Below are positions 32,784-42,634 of a DNA stretch of 64,000 bases, piece by piece. The notes under the pieces were generated by a model that worked only from the letters and a program-made list of their open reading frames with translations, was not told where the DNA came from and did no database searches. Each line of letters starts with the position of its first letter. The stretch's first letter is position 1. The DNA lies in assembly GCA_026770025.1 (NCBI GenBank), contig JAMXDE010000008.1, forward strand, positions 806,001 to 870,000, given 5' to 3'. Position numbers and translations under genes: made by a program. Origin of the DNA: Craspedostauros australis (lineage: Eukaryota; Bacillariophyta; Bacillariophyceae; Mastogloiales; Achnanthaceae).

Positions 32784-34074
32784 ATCCTGACCAGTCCATC
32801 AATCATACCCGGCAGCGCAGCCGCAGATCACGACATAGCACACTACAAACGACGTCGAACACAGTGCTCCGCATGAACTTGCAACGCTGTATGCCCCATC
32901 AGACTAGTCGCTCCATCGTTTGAGCGCAGTAATGTAACTCCAGAAATGCAATAGCCAAAGCACACGTAACATCTTCTACCCAGCCTTTGCTTGAAACTTG
33001 ACCAGCCCACAGCTTGCAAATGGCAGGTTTGGCCCTGTGCGACGCGAATCATGATCTCTCCACACGCTTCACACCCATCTCCGTTTCTGACATTACGCAC
33101 TATCATCTTTCGTAATCTAGCACTCGTGTGTCAGAGATCAAACACGAAGGAGCGCGTCTTCCAGATCAAGGTGAACAAGTATTTGTGAGGAGCACCGAAC
33201 AAACTTAGGGTACTTTACTGCCAACGTATCGTGATGGAAGAAAGTGGAGGAGGGTAGAGTACTTCCAGGTACGGATGCACGTCAGGATCGACGTCGTCCG
33301 AGGCACTCCCCTTGTCATCTTACGGGTACAGCGCTGCGACAGAATAGTAGAGCGTTGGCGCCATTTCCAGGAAACCAGATGTGAGATTATACCTTCAATA
33401 TGGTACCAAGAAGAACGGAAATGGACTAAATCGACTATAAGGACAATCAACATAGTACCAGCCAACACAAGGACAACAATAGTAGTACATATTTGAGTGT
33501 CTGTCTGTTTACCAAGAAAGAAGTCATACAGACATGGTTTGCATGTTCGTGGAGTGTCTGTTTGTATCTTGTCTGTTCATTTCCTGTTGAGCCATCGAAC
33601 CACCCCAGAATAGGGACAAGGAGGATAGCCAGTTTCGCCGCGTGCGAGCTATTCGTGTCCGTATGTGTCTATTACTGTCATTATGCTCGCTGTCTGACTT
33701 CGTGGATCCATGCGGGGGTATCGGATCGACGTTGTCGACGGGTGCAGTGCGCAGTTATGCCAGACAGGGCTGCTGCGACACCTCGACTCAGCTCAGTCGC
33801 TGCTGTTCTGGGGAGCTATTCCACTCCCTTCCATTCCAACCAGTTCCGTCCTGTTCCGTTCCGTTTGGGTCACCGACGAGGTATGGCTGGGAAGATCCGC
33901 TCTCTTCTTCATTGGCCATGATCGGTCATTGGCGCCAGCGTCGATCCTTGCTCCGCGGACCAACAGGCTCAGAGCCATCCGACCACAGCAGGTCGAAGAT
34001 TGAAGAACCAGTCAGCACGCCGCTCTGCTCCACGGCGGCCAATTGCGCAGTGCACCGAAGAAGTGCTCTGCCAG
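32784..34074. other. Intergenic, left flank of the transposon
   Basis: No supported gene. It contains the FEA1-like 3' UTR and short open frames on both strands without motifs, ending at the TATA target site of the transposon. Confidence 0.55.
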
Positions 34075-34078
34075 TATA

Positions 34079-34088
34079 TCCACAAGGA
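34079..34088 (+). repeat. Left terminal inverted repeat
   Basis: TCCACAAGGA, matching the complement of 39453-39462, directly inside the left TATA. With the shared TATA and one further G, the match extends to 15 bases. Confidence 0.85.
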
Positions 34089-34114
34089 TTTTTCGTCGCA
34101 CAAAAGTCGAAAAA

Positions 34115-34170
34115 TTGCGTCAGGACGCAACAGTCCGACACAACCTCCAAAACCTTGCGTCCTGACGCAA
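34115..34170. repeat. Left subterminal palindromes (2 copies)
   Basis: TTGCGTCAGGACGCAA at 34115-34130 and TTGCGTCCTGACGCAA at 34155-34170. Each is a 7-bp inverted repeat with a 2-bp spacer. Likely transposase-binding sites. Confidence 0.85.
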
Positions 34171-34362
34171 CCCCAAAATTAACGCGTAAATTTTACACGA
34201 GACTTGTTTCTGATTGACCACATCGAATGGTCGCAATCTAAATCGGTTTATTTAGAGAGTTTTCTGTTCAGTCTTTTGCTCGCAATGAGCCGTCCATTGT
34301 CGATCCTCATGCAGTTTCAAAGGGATGTACTTGTGTTATTCCATCAACAACTGCTAGTATGT

Positions 34363-37300
34363 TTAGAGTTTACATCTCTGACGTTTCCCTTGGGATTCTT
34401 CCTTCCGCTCCACCTCTCGTTTCATCGCCGCTTCAAAAATGCCTTGTTGATTGCGCAGGGAGCGCCGGGGTGATGCCTTCGCAGCCTCCAGAGTCCTTTC
34501 ACGCTTCCAAGATGCCGTCTCTTCGGCTGTTGCTCTCGATCTTGTTGTTATGCCGTGTGGTATCTTCATTGTGCGACGGTTGCTTGCCTTTCGGCCGCTG
34601 TCCGGTTCTGCTTCGTCCGATATGCTTGCCACAGCTCGCTTCCTTCTCGAAACTGTGTTCCTCGCCGAAACTCTGTTGGTGTTGGGACTTTCCTCCATTG
34701 CGCCCTGTTCGTTTGTATTTCGGTTGGAGTCTGGCTCTCCTCCATCTGGTATGTCCTCTACAGCTTTGTTCCTTCTCGATGGCTTGTTCTTCTTGTTCCA
34801 CTTCACAAAGGTTTGTTTCGTCTTGCCAATCCAAGTTCTGTCCCTTCCATGAAGAAGGCGGAAACAGGTGTTGCTTGCCTCTAGCTCTTTGTTGTTGTGT
34901 CGAAGCTGGCACATTGTGACTTTCGTTTCGATGCCGCAGTACTGCATCCACCTTCCGTGGTGCGCCGTGGGCGCAACACACGCATGGAGGTGGCACTCCA
35001 TGCACATCCATGGAGTCAATACGCCGCAGACAACACATGAGCCCCTTCTCGACGCCAGATGCACTGGAGCATGGCTGCCTTCGCAAACACGCCTGTTCAT
35101 GTCCGAGCCTTTCTCCGTCGTCGCCTCCAAACCTTCCGACAGCAGTCTCCGTACCGATCGACGGTCCGTCGCTTCGTTTGCATCCGTCCTTCTCCCTTCA
35201 CTGGCGCGATCTGCGCTTTCCACTGGCACCTCCATGGCTGGTACCGCAAGAGCTGCTATACGTTGTATGCTGCTTCGATCATCTTGTTCTCTGTCCTTCA
35301 GAGATTTGGCCCAGCTGCCAAGCGTGTCTCGGATTTTCCGAATTGATGCAACAAGCCCTTGGCGATGATTCATCATGCAGCGGAAGTGATGAATAGTTGG
35401 AGTCTTCTCCAGATCTGCATTTGTATAGATATCCTTTGTACAGCAGTACTGCTGGAGCTTGTGCAATGTGATGATCACGACTTCCATCAATCGCGACACA
35501 ATCTTGCATTGGAATGTGGAGTGCGGTGGGTGGGCCTGGTTCTGTTGTATCATGCGGGTGACCACGTCTGATCCACCCTTGAACGCGTTCCAGCGTGAAA
35601 TGATCGCGGGGACGAACGTATGCACTCTTGGAACCGGAGAAGGCAAGTCTTGACAGGCCCTCCATATCAACAAGTCATGCAGGACGTCTTCTCTTGTGAG
35701 ATGAGCCACGCTAGACCCTCCCGAACCCCTCTTGTGAGGATTCCGTTTGGTTTGGAGGTAGCTTTCCAGAAATTTCCAGGATGGAGTTGAGGTTGGTTTC
35801 GTACCGGCCTCCGTGTATGCAAATGCCAACATGAGCTTGTGGAGGTCTTGTAGCACAGTACAATAGGATTGGATGAGAGACGATTCAAACCTAGTTGCCA
35901 TAGTTTGGATTACGTTCCCCGTGGCATCACCTTCTCCAAAAGAGGATCCGGGTGTGCCACGAACGTAAGGATGGGAAGAAAACAGACATAGTGTGGTGAG
36001 AATCGAGTCCAGACTGCGACTGCAAGCATCCATCCGGCGCGCGAACCGAACATCAATGCTTACCTATAATCATCAGCGCCCCTGGAACTCCGAAAACATA
36101 TGAATGATGCAACAGTTGAATCATTTCCGACCGCCTTCGGAACAGTGCCAGCCAGTGTCGGTCTTGCCTATCCACAAACACATGATTCCCTTCTCCGAGA
36201 TCACCACGCACCCGCGCGCCCTGCTGGTGTGCTGTTTCCATGTCTTGCGTTGTGGTGTTGGTTCTGGTTTTCACCTCAACCACAAATACTTCATCTGTAG
36301 TGCTGCTGCCCGGGTCTCCCACCACAGCCAGGAAGTCTACCGAAGCACGGGCGTACCTGGCATCTTTCCTGCATACCAGCCCTGACCGATATGCTGCCTT
36401 GATTCGAGAACACTTGCCATCCACTTTCATGGTCTCCATTGCTTTCCGTATCAACGGCAACTCATTGTTGTGGCCCAGTTTTGCATCTTTCGCTGCTTTC
36501 CCGCGAAGTGGCGTCATGAACCAGGTTCGTAGCATGGTCGATGCCAACAAAGTCTTCAATGACAACATCCAGGGTGTGTCAGCTTCGTTGTCAGAAACTG
36601 GTGTTGCTCTCTCTTCCTTTGAGTTTGGCTTATTCATTGTCGCTGCGATCAGCCGGTCAATCATTCGTTCGTTTGATGCGTCGGTTTCCGTCTGTGTTGG
36701 GAAGCGCAGACTTAGCTGCCTCTTCAAAGTCACCGTGTTCATGGCCATGAATCTCCGCCTGAGCTTGTCTGGTTCGTCCAGGATGTTTCCAAGCATCGCT
36801 CTCAGGGTGGAGGGTTTGCGCCTGTTCCGACTTCCATAGAATAAGTGCATCATGGCGGTGAGCACTTCAATGGGCATCACTTCATCATCACCGTCTGGTT
36901 CGTCGACGACGGTACGCATGTATTGTTCCAAATCTTGGGAGTCATACGTAGGATCGGTCAGCTTCGTGTGAAACTTGGACGCTACAAATCCGTGTTTCTG
37001 CTGAGCTACATCCACTGTGTATGCTTCTTTCGTCCCGGCGATATCGAATCCCATGTACCGCCCAACGTCTTCCCACACTTCTCGGTTGAAGACATGGCCG
37101 CTGTCTGGGCTGCTCCACTCACCACTCTTGAGGACCTCCTGGATCATGGCGAACGTTGATGTCGATGTGAATGAGTACCTCCTATGCACGAACCAGAGAT
37201 GGTCTCCTTGTTCGCATGTCAATCCATCAACCTCCAGACTCCACAGCTTCTCTTCCCATGCCAAGCGGGTCTTGTCTTCATTTGTTGTGTTTGTGATCCG

Positions 37301-39079
37301 AGAAGGCGTGGAAGATTTCTGGAGCCGGCGTGTGGTAGGAATATCATTCGCAAGTGCAGCAGTTGGAGGTGCTGCTGGAATGTTGGAGGAAGGGGACGGT
37401 GTGCCAGGAGTACCACTGTGGGCACGACATGACGCCGTCCGGTATGTTGATGAACACTCCTGCAAGGGGAGGCATTGCTGAAAGAAACAAGGATATGTTG
37501 CTGATCTTGGATCATCTCCTTCCTTCCTCTTTGTCATGTCTTGGTACATTTGTTGCTCTTGTGAGCTCTTGAGATTGATGTCCCAAGCAAAGGAAGGAGT
37601 ATCTGTGGACATTGCAAGGACAGCCTTTTGTTTGTTTCGGTATGCATACAGTCCTAATTGGCGTCCAGACATGCTTGTGGTCGTCGCGATGGACAAGCGT
37701 CTTGGGCCTGGCTTGCCAACATCAATCTGCTGTTTGCTGCTTCCATTGTACTGATTGAAGGTGAATGGGAGATGGCCGCTGCGCATGTGTGTGCCCTCGA
37801 TGTCTGCGCTCTTGGACAATAACTCACGAGTGATGGACTCGTTGAGATAGCCTCGGTCGGTCATCAGTGTTGTGTGACGGAGACGGCCGTCGGTCTGGGC
37901 GAGCTGTGCAAGGAGCTGACGGTTGTCGTCGTCGATTCCGTCGCAAGACGCAGCAACCCCCACAACAAGCCCTGATGCTGTCTGTACCAAAGTGCTGACA
38001 GTCATACTGAATGGATTCATGTAGAAATGGAAGGCGAAGGTGAGTGAGTGATCTGGAGAAACAGCAATGACACATCCAGTCATGCTGGAAGACGCGCATA
38101 CATCCTGTCAGTCTTACCCTTCGCGGTTCGCCTGCGTGTGGCGCATGTTGAGCAAGCAACTACTCTCGGCAGAGCTACGACAATGAACTTTGTCGTCGTC
38201 CAGCGTGACCACACGATGGGAGTTGGTGCCGCGGAGGAAGATTTTTTGAAAGGGCGTGTTGATTGCCGCCTCCAAATCGGACCACAGGAAACGATGGCCA
38301 ACAGTGTTGCCAGATTCGCCGTTGTCCCTGATTGTGGACCACAATGACAAGTACGTTGCCTTCGTCGGAAAGTGGGGCAAGTACGTTGCAGCCCCGGAGT
38401 CGTAGACGCGCTTCACGGTCATGTTTTGAATCATCTGCTCGCAGAAACCATAAAGGAACTGAACATAGTCCAGGTACTCGAACCCCAATCCGCCTGGACC
38501 ATATGCATTGGTGTAGATGGAGGAGGAGCGGCCAAGTAAGTAATCCACCAGATGGTGATGGGTGGGAACGAAAGGTTGGCAACCAGGGGCAGCTTTTGGG
38601 AAGAGCTGCAACACAGCAGCTCTTGCCCTGCGGATCTCATGGCTCGCATTGTGGAGAGCGAAGTCGTGGGCCGCGGAGACAGAGACCTTTGTTTGATGCA
38701 CCTCTGGGCACAACACCGACCAGTTCAAGACCTTGTTGGAGTCACCAATGCTGGAGGGCAGACAAACGTCCTGGCTCACGCCGAACTTGGCGGAAGAGAA
38801 AGCACCGAAGTCCTCTGAATGTGGGTGGACATCGGGATTTTCCACAGCGCCCTCATCGTCGCTCGGCATGTATGCAACGTTGTTGTTGTCAGATACTCCA
38901 ACATTGGCAGTATCCAAGTTGGCATCCCATGCCTCAGGGGATCTGCCTGTGGCATGAGCGGACCCAGGCTCAGGAGCTGCATCGTCACCATCATCCAACC
39001 CACCAGCCTCGGAAAGCATCGGGACGTCGACGACGTTGGCGGATTCTACGCCAGAAATCGCTTCTAAGAGAGAGTCCAT
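34363..39079 (-). CDS. Transposase (PiggyBac-like) with C-terminal PD-(D/E)XK nuclease and Cys-rich finger
   Basis: Proposed exons 39079-38118, 38084-36064 and 35933-34363 (1517 residues; lengths sum to whole codons). Intron 1 is only 33 nt (GTAAGA...TTCCAG) and removes an in-frame stop; intron 2 is 36063-35934 (GTAAGC...TTTTGGAG, pyrimidine-rich). The start is M-D-S-L-L-E-A; an upstream Met at 39265 is possible. After an acidic N-terminus comes a DDD-transposase-like domain: T-L-D-D-D-K (about 293-297), A-N-R-E-G, L-M-T-D-R-G-Y (D397) and L-P-F-T-F-N-Q. A second domain has A-S-V-D-F (D904) and F-V-V-E-V-K-T (E924, K926), the signature of PD-(D/E)XK nucleases. Near the C-terminus C-V-V-C...C-M-E-C...H-x-x-x-C is a zinc finger like those ending PiggyBac transposases. 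The tail is Arg/Lys-rich. Confidence 0.75.
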
Positions 39080-39371
39080 GTTTGCATGTAGGTAGATGTT
39101 GGTTGACAAGGAGAAGAGCCAGCTGAAAGTCTTTGGTTGTGCAGAAGATGTGAATACAACATGCAAGCCAACACCAACAAACACACAGACGTCAACTTCG
39201 GCATCGGAAAGCCGCATGTCGACGATACTCAACAGAGCAGAAAAGCCAACGGTCGCAACACCCAAAACAAGAGGAAACCGGAGCGTGCTGGGAGAGGAAA
39301 TTTGGACCGACCAGTCGTATTAGTCTAAAAAGAAAATTCGATTGGATTCTACGCGGGTTAAACAACACGGG

Positions 39372-39444
39372 TTGCGCCCTGACGCAAACTTATTTTGGGG
39401 TTGCGTCAGGACGCAAGAAAAGCCGTTTTTGCGTCCTGACGCAG
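39372..39444. repeat. Right subterminal palindromes (3 copies)
   Basis: Same 16-bp palindrome at 39372-39387 (one mismatch), 39401-39416 (perfect) and 39429-39444 (last base changed). The CCCCAAAAT context next to the inner copies is shared with the left end. Confidence 0.85.
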
Positions 39445-39452
39445 GGGTTTTC

Positions 39453-39462
39453 TCCTTGTGGA
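39453..39462 (-). repeat. Right terminal inverted repeat
   Basis: TCCTTGTGGA, the complement of the left end, followed by TATA at 39463-39466. Confidence 0.85.
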
Positions 39463-39466
39463 TATA

Positions 39467-40130
39467 CGGTACATCACGAATGGTTTTGCTTTGTTCGTAC
39501 GTATGAAGCAAATGGCGAAGGGTTGTGGGATGATTGATAGATACTCTTCTCTACCCATTCCCTGCCCGTTGAACTCGCTGATGATCTCATGGATGGATCC
39601 CACTTTCACAACCCCGCTTTGTCGACGAAGACTACATCCTGTCAGGAACACTAATTGATGCGCTGCTCCTCTCTTTGGTGGTTCCACCGTACGAGCATTG
39701 TTCATTGTGTTGTTGTGAATCGAGCTGTGCCTTTAACTTTATGAATATCTGTTGCTGTTGCATCCGTATTGACTAAAGCACTACTCTCCAGAGCCTATGC
39801 ACGACACTATGCACGGCACTATGGATCGGACTTGGGTTCGTCTTGACTTGACTTGCGTTGGCTTGCGCGTGTGCGGTCCACTAGCATGTTGAAAAAAGGG
39901 TGTTTAGTATGCACTCTACTTGTACCGCGCGTGGTGGCGGCGGCTACCTCTTCCACTCCTTCTGGTGACACGATAGCATCGCGCCGGAGTGCTTGCACCT
40001 GTGTGCTGTCCCTCGTCCAATTTGAAACATAGAGAGATGTTGAGAACGAGGGAGGGGGAGAGGAGCAAACCATGGAAGGGATTGTATGGAGCACCAGGGG
40101 CAGCGCTTTCCTTGAATGGAATCAGCGGAT
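39467..40130. other. Intergenic, right flank of the transposon
   Basis: No gene supported; 3' flank of the DUF6824 gene and a few short open frames. Confidence 0.6.
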
Positions 40131-41387
40131 TCAAAACATGCCATCGGTCATGCCTTCATCGATCTCATGGATGGGCATCTGATCGAAGACTTCGTCCGTG
40201 GCCGTGGCGTGACGCAGAGGGGAGGTCGCGAGCGCACCAACAGCGGCGTTGAAACTAGAGCGGTTGCTGCCTCTGCCGCTGCTTGCGTTGCCCGAGAGCA
40301 ACGTCCGCAGGGAGGGCGTGGACTCCATCAACAGCATCCAATTGAGGTCGAGGCTGTCAAAGATGTTGTCAGTGGTACCGATGGCAGAATCGGCAGATGA
40401 TAGCGACGGTGCTGGCAGAAAGTACAGGTCCAGTGGATCGGTGATGAACTTCGAGCTGTTGGCGATCGTTGTTGGTTTCGAAACGCAGTTGGTGACATCA
40501 AAGTCGAGAATCGCACTGCCTTCACCCGACGAGGTCTCGAAAACACCGTCATGCTGCTTTTGCTTTTGCTGCAGATGCTTTCTCCCCTCGTATGGCATCG
40601 TAGACAGCATCGCATGCTTGGGCACAAAGTTGACTTGGCTACTCACGGGTTTGGCAGGCTCGCACAGTTCGGGCAAAGCGGCGGGACTGAGGGGAATTGA
40701 ATTCATCGCGCAGTTCGCCGATGACGAATTGTCGCCGTTGTTTGGCCTGTTCATCTGCCTCGTTGCGCCAGCGCGGGATTCGTCCGATGTATTGCATTCG
40801 GCGGCAGCCGAATTAGTAGAAGTAGTAGCAGCAGCGGCAGATGCAGAAGATGCTCCGGACGAGGTGATGGCGGATGACGCCACCGGGGATGGGTGTCGAA
40901 TCCGCTGGGTCTGCCCGGAGTTGCTCTCATCGCGATCATTGTTCATTGTCGACAAAATATCTTGCAACTTAGAGGTCTTGGTCAGCTTGGCGATGTAATC
41001 TCGGATGGCGTGCCCAGTCTTTTCTCTGGCCTGGTTGTCACCAATGTCGTACCACCTTTCGGTCGTCTTATCCTTCTTGACGAAGAGCGCACCCGATTCC
41101 CTGATGCTGTCCACCACGGAGGCGACGACGAGGCTCTTCTGGATCTTTTTGGGGGCGTCGCTGTAGCGCTTCGTGTTGTTCTTGATGACTGTCTTGTACA
41201 GCTTGTTGCCCGAGTGGTTGCGGCTGCCCCTGCCACGACCACAGAGGATGTCTACGGCTGTTGGCTTGTAGTCCTTGGGCAAGGGTGATGGGCCAGGCTG
41301 CACGTGGAGGCGCGGCGACGATCTGCAGTTGAGAGGCGTCACTGCCTTGCTCGTGCGTGAGCTCTTTCTGGTCGACTTGGCGATCAT
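40131..41387 (-). CDS. DUF6824-type putative transcriptional regulator
   Basis: Intronless, 418 residues. Residues about 44-135 form a DUF6824 domain: D-I-L-C-G-R-G (46-52), N-H-S-G-N-K-L-Y, then K-I-Q-K-S-L-V-V-A-S-V-V-D-S-I-R, G-A-L-F-V-K-K-D and R-W-Y-D-I-G-D-N-Q-A-R-E-K (111-123). This domain is strongly expanded in diatoms and is thought to be nuclear and possibly DNA-binding, though its biochemical role is not established. The remainder is Ser/Ala/Asn-rich and disordered, as usual for the family. The N-terminal K-S-T-R-K-S-S-R-T-S-K is a basic patch before the domain. The 5' leader contains a long TTG/CAA run. Confidence 0.85.
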   Translation of the reverse strand: MIAKSTRKSSRTSKAVTPLNCRSSPRLHVQPGPSPLPKDYKPTAVDILCGRGRGSRNHSGNKLYKTVIKNNTKRYSDAPKKIQKSLVVASVVDSIRESGALFVKKDKTTERWYDIGDNQAREKTGHAIRDYIAKLTKTSKLQDILSTMNNDRDESNSGQTQRIRHPSPVASSAITSSGASSASAAAATTSTNSAAAECNTSDESRAGATRQMNRPNNGDNSSSANCAMNSIPLSPAALPELCEPAKPVSSQVNFVPKHAMLSTMPYEGRKHLQQKQKQHDGVFETSSGEGSAILDFDVTNCVSKPTTIANSSKFITDPLDLYFLPAPSLSSADSAIGTTDNIFDSLDLNWMLLMESTPSLRTLLSGNASSGRGSNRSSFNAAVGALATSPLRHATATDEVFDQMPIHEIDEGMTDGMF

Positions 41388-41517
41388 GATGGTGAGAGTA
41401 GGAAGAAGGAGGTAATCGAGAACTAGGAGGTGGGAGGGTATCTCGTGCGATGTCGTCGCTGACTTGGATGACTGGCTGATTGGGTAGTTGTGCTGTCCTC
41501 TGTGCGTGTTTTGATCT

Positions 41518-41555
<38 letters not shown>

Positions 41556-42357
41556 AGCGATCTCTCGTTCTGCCGTTTGAATTGCTGTGTTGAAGTTGCT
41601 GCTGGGAGTTGAGATTTGTGACCTGTGCTTGGTCTATGTTTGTGTTTGCGTTTGCGTTTGCGTTCAAGTTGTGTTCAAGTTTGTTTTATGAGTTTGTGAG
41701 GAGAGGAAAAGATCCTTCCGCTGATGGGTTGGTGGGCCCTCGGCGTTCGCTTGGAGACTCGTGCGCAGTGGAGGATCATTGCCGCAGGTGTGGTTGTGAC
41801 CGTCGTCGAAGTTGCTCTGTGATTTCTTCAGCCTCTCTCTCTTTTCTCTCCGCTCCGATTACGAGTGCGTGTACTACCACGAGCAGCTCACACAAGGACA
41901 AGCAGTTCGCCTGTTGGTGTCTCTGTTTGTTGTCGTGGGCCTGGGGTGGAGGTTTTGCTCTTCTGTCCTTCCTCGCCGATGTTCGTTTTCCCTGTGTGCT
42001 GTGTAGTGTTCGTAGCTTGAAGCTTTCGTCCTTGTGCGCTCTCGGCGAAGAGGTATCTTGCCATGCATGCAAAGAAGGAGCAGTTTTTGATCCTGGACCT
42101 GCAAAGCACGTCGAGCATCCAGGTGTGCTAAAACCGCCAGATCGGTGGTCTTGGGTACTTCGCTGCGGATGTCTCGTTTTTCAGTGACAACATTGCTGAG
42201 CAGTTTTCTGTAGTACTTTCAATAACCGTGGGTACCATGCATATCGGTTTCAGTCGAGCGTCAATGCTGCAAAGAGGGCGACTTAGGGACGCAGTGGAGG
42301 TCACGAACAAAGACAATGGGAGTTCGGTGACGTTCTGCGGAAGGGCCACCCAATTCC
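41388..42357. other. 5' leader of the DUF6824 gene and intergenic sequence
   Basis: Minus-strand CA/CAA-rich leader upstream of 41387, including the trinucleotide run. The plus open frame 41609-42187 is its low-complexity shadow. No gene supported. Confidence 0.55.
41519..41556. repeat. (TTG)n microsatellite
   Basis: About 12-13 perfect TTG units (CAA on the minus strand), in the leader of the DUF6824 gene. Confidence 0.95.
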
Positions 42358-42634
42358 ATGGCAATTGTGCGAAGAGTACCTCGTCCGGCCCCGAATGTCC
42401 AGTCGTTGTCGCCAACCGACCGCGTCGCAACCAACACTCGTTTTGATGGGGAATTGTTGGCCGAGAAGAATGTCGAGGTAAAAAAAACGTGTTCTCGTTC
42501 TTTTTGTCTGCGTGATGTCCCCACATACCCAGGATGCCTTGAAACCGGTTGCGTTCCTCCACGTCGGTACTTCCGAAATGATGTTCGTAACAACGCTGGG
42601 CTCATCTCACACCCTGTTCCATGGAACGGCATAG
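42358..42634 (+). CDS. Candidate small spliced gene, 73 residues
   Basis: Exon 1 42358-42477 and exon 2 42533-42634, with a 55-nt intron (GTAAAA...ATACCCAG, phase 0). The joined protein has an ordinary globular-looking composition, with D-R-V-A-T-N-T-R-F-D-G-E-L-L-A-E before the junction and K-P-V-A-F-L-H-V-G-T-S-E-M-M-F-V after it. No family is recognised. The start follows an in-frame TGA, so it is either complete or missing an upstream exon. Support is splice-site quality and composition only. The opposite strand is also open here, so this may be chance. Confidence 0.3.

Larger units (their letters stand above)
34079..39462 (-). mobile_element. Intact DNA transposon with PiggyBac-like transposase fused to a nuclease
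   Basis: The element is about 5384 bp. It is bounded by a 10-bp terminal inverted repeat (TCCACAAGGA at the left, complement at the right end) and flanked on both sides by TATA (34075-34078 and 39463-39466), the likely target-site duplication; because TATA is a palindrome, a 2-bp TA duplication fits equally. Inside each end lie palindromic TTGCGTC-NN-GACGCAA motifs, two on the left and three on the right, probably transposase-binding sites. One large minus-strand gene fills the interior. A 4-bp duplication and a DDD-type transposase resemble the PiggyBac superfamily, whose usual target is TTAA. The lack of internal stops outside two predicted introns suggests a young copy. Confidence 0.85.

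Noticed and set aside
34499..35396. Plus-strand frames inside the transposon as a second transposon gene
   Set aside because: Ser/Leu/Cys-rich shadows of the transposase tail; no motif.
36053..39265. Transposon gene as three separate genes
   Set aside because: The breaks coincide with GTAAG donors and acceptors in matching phase, and the domains continue across them.
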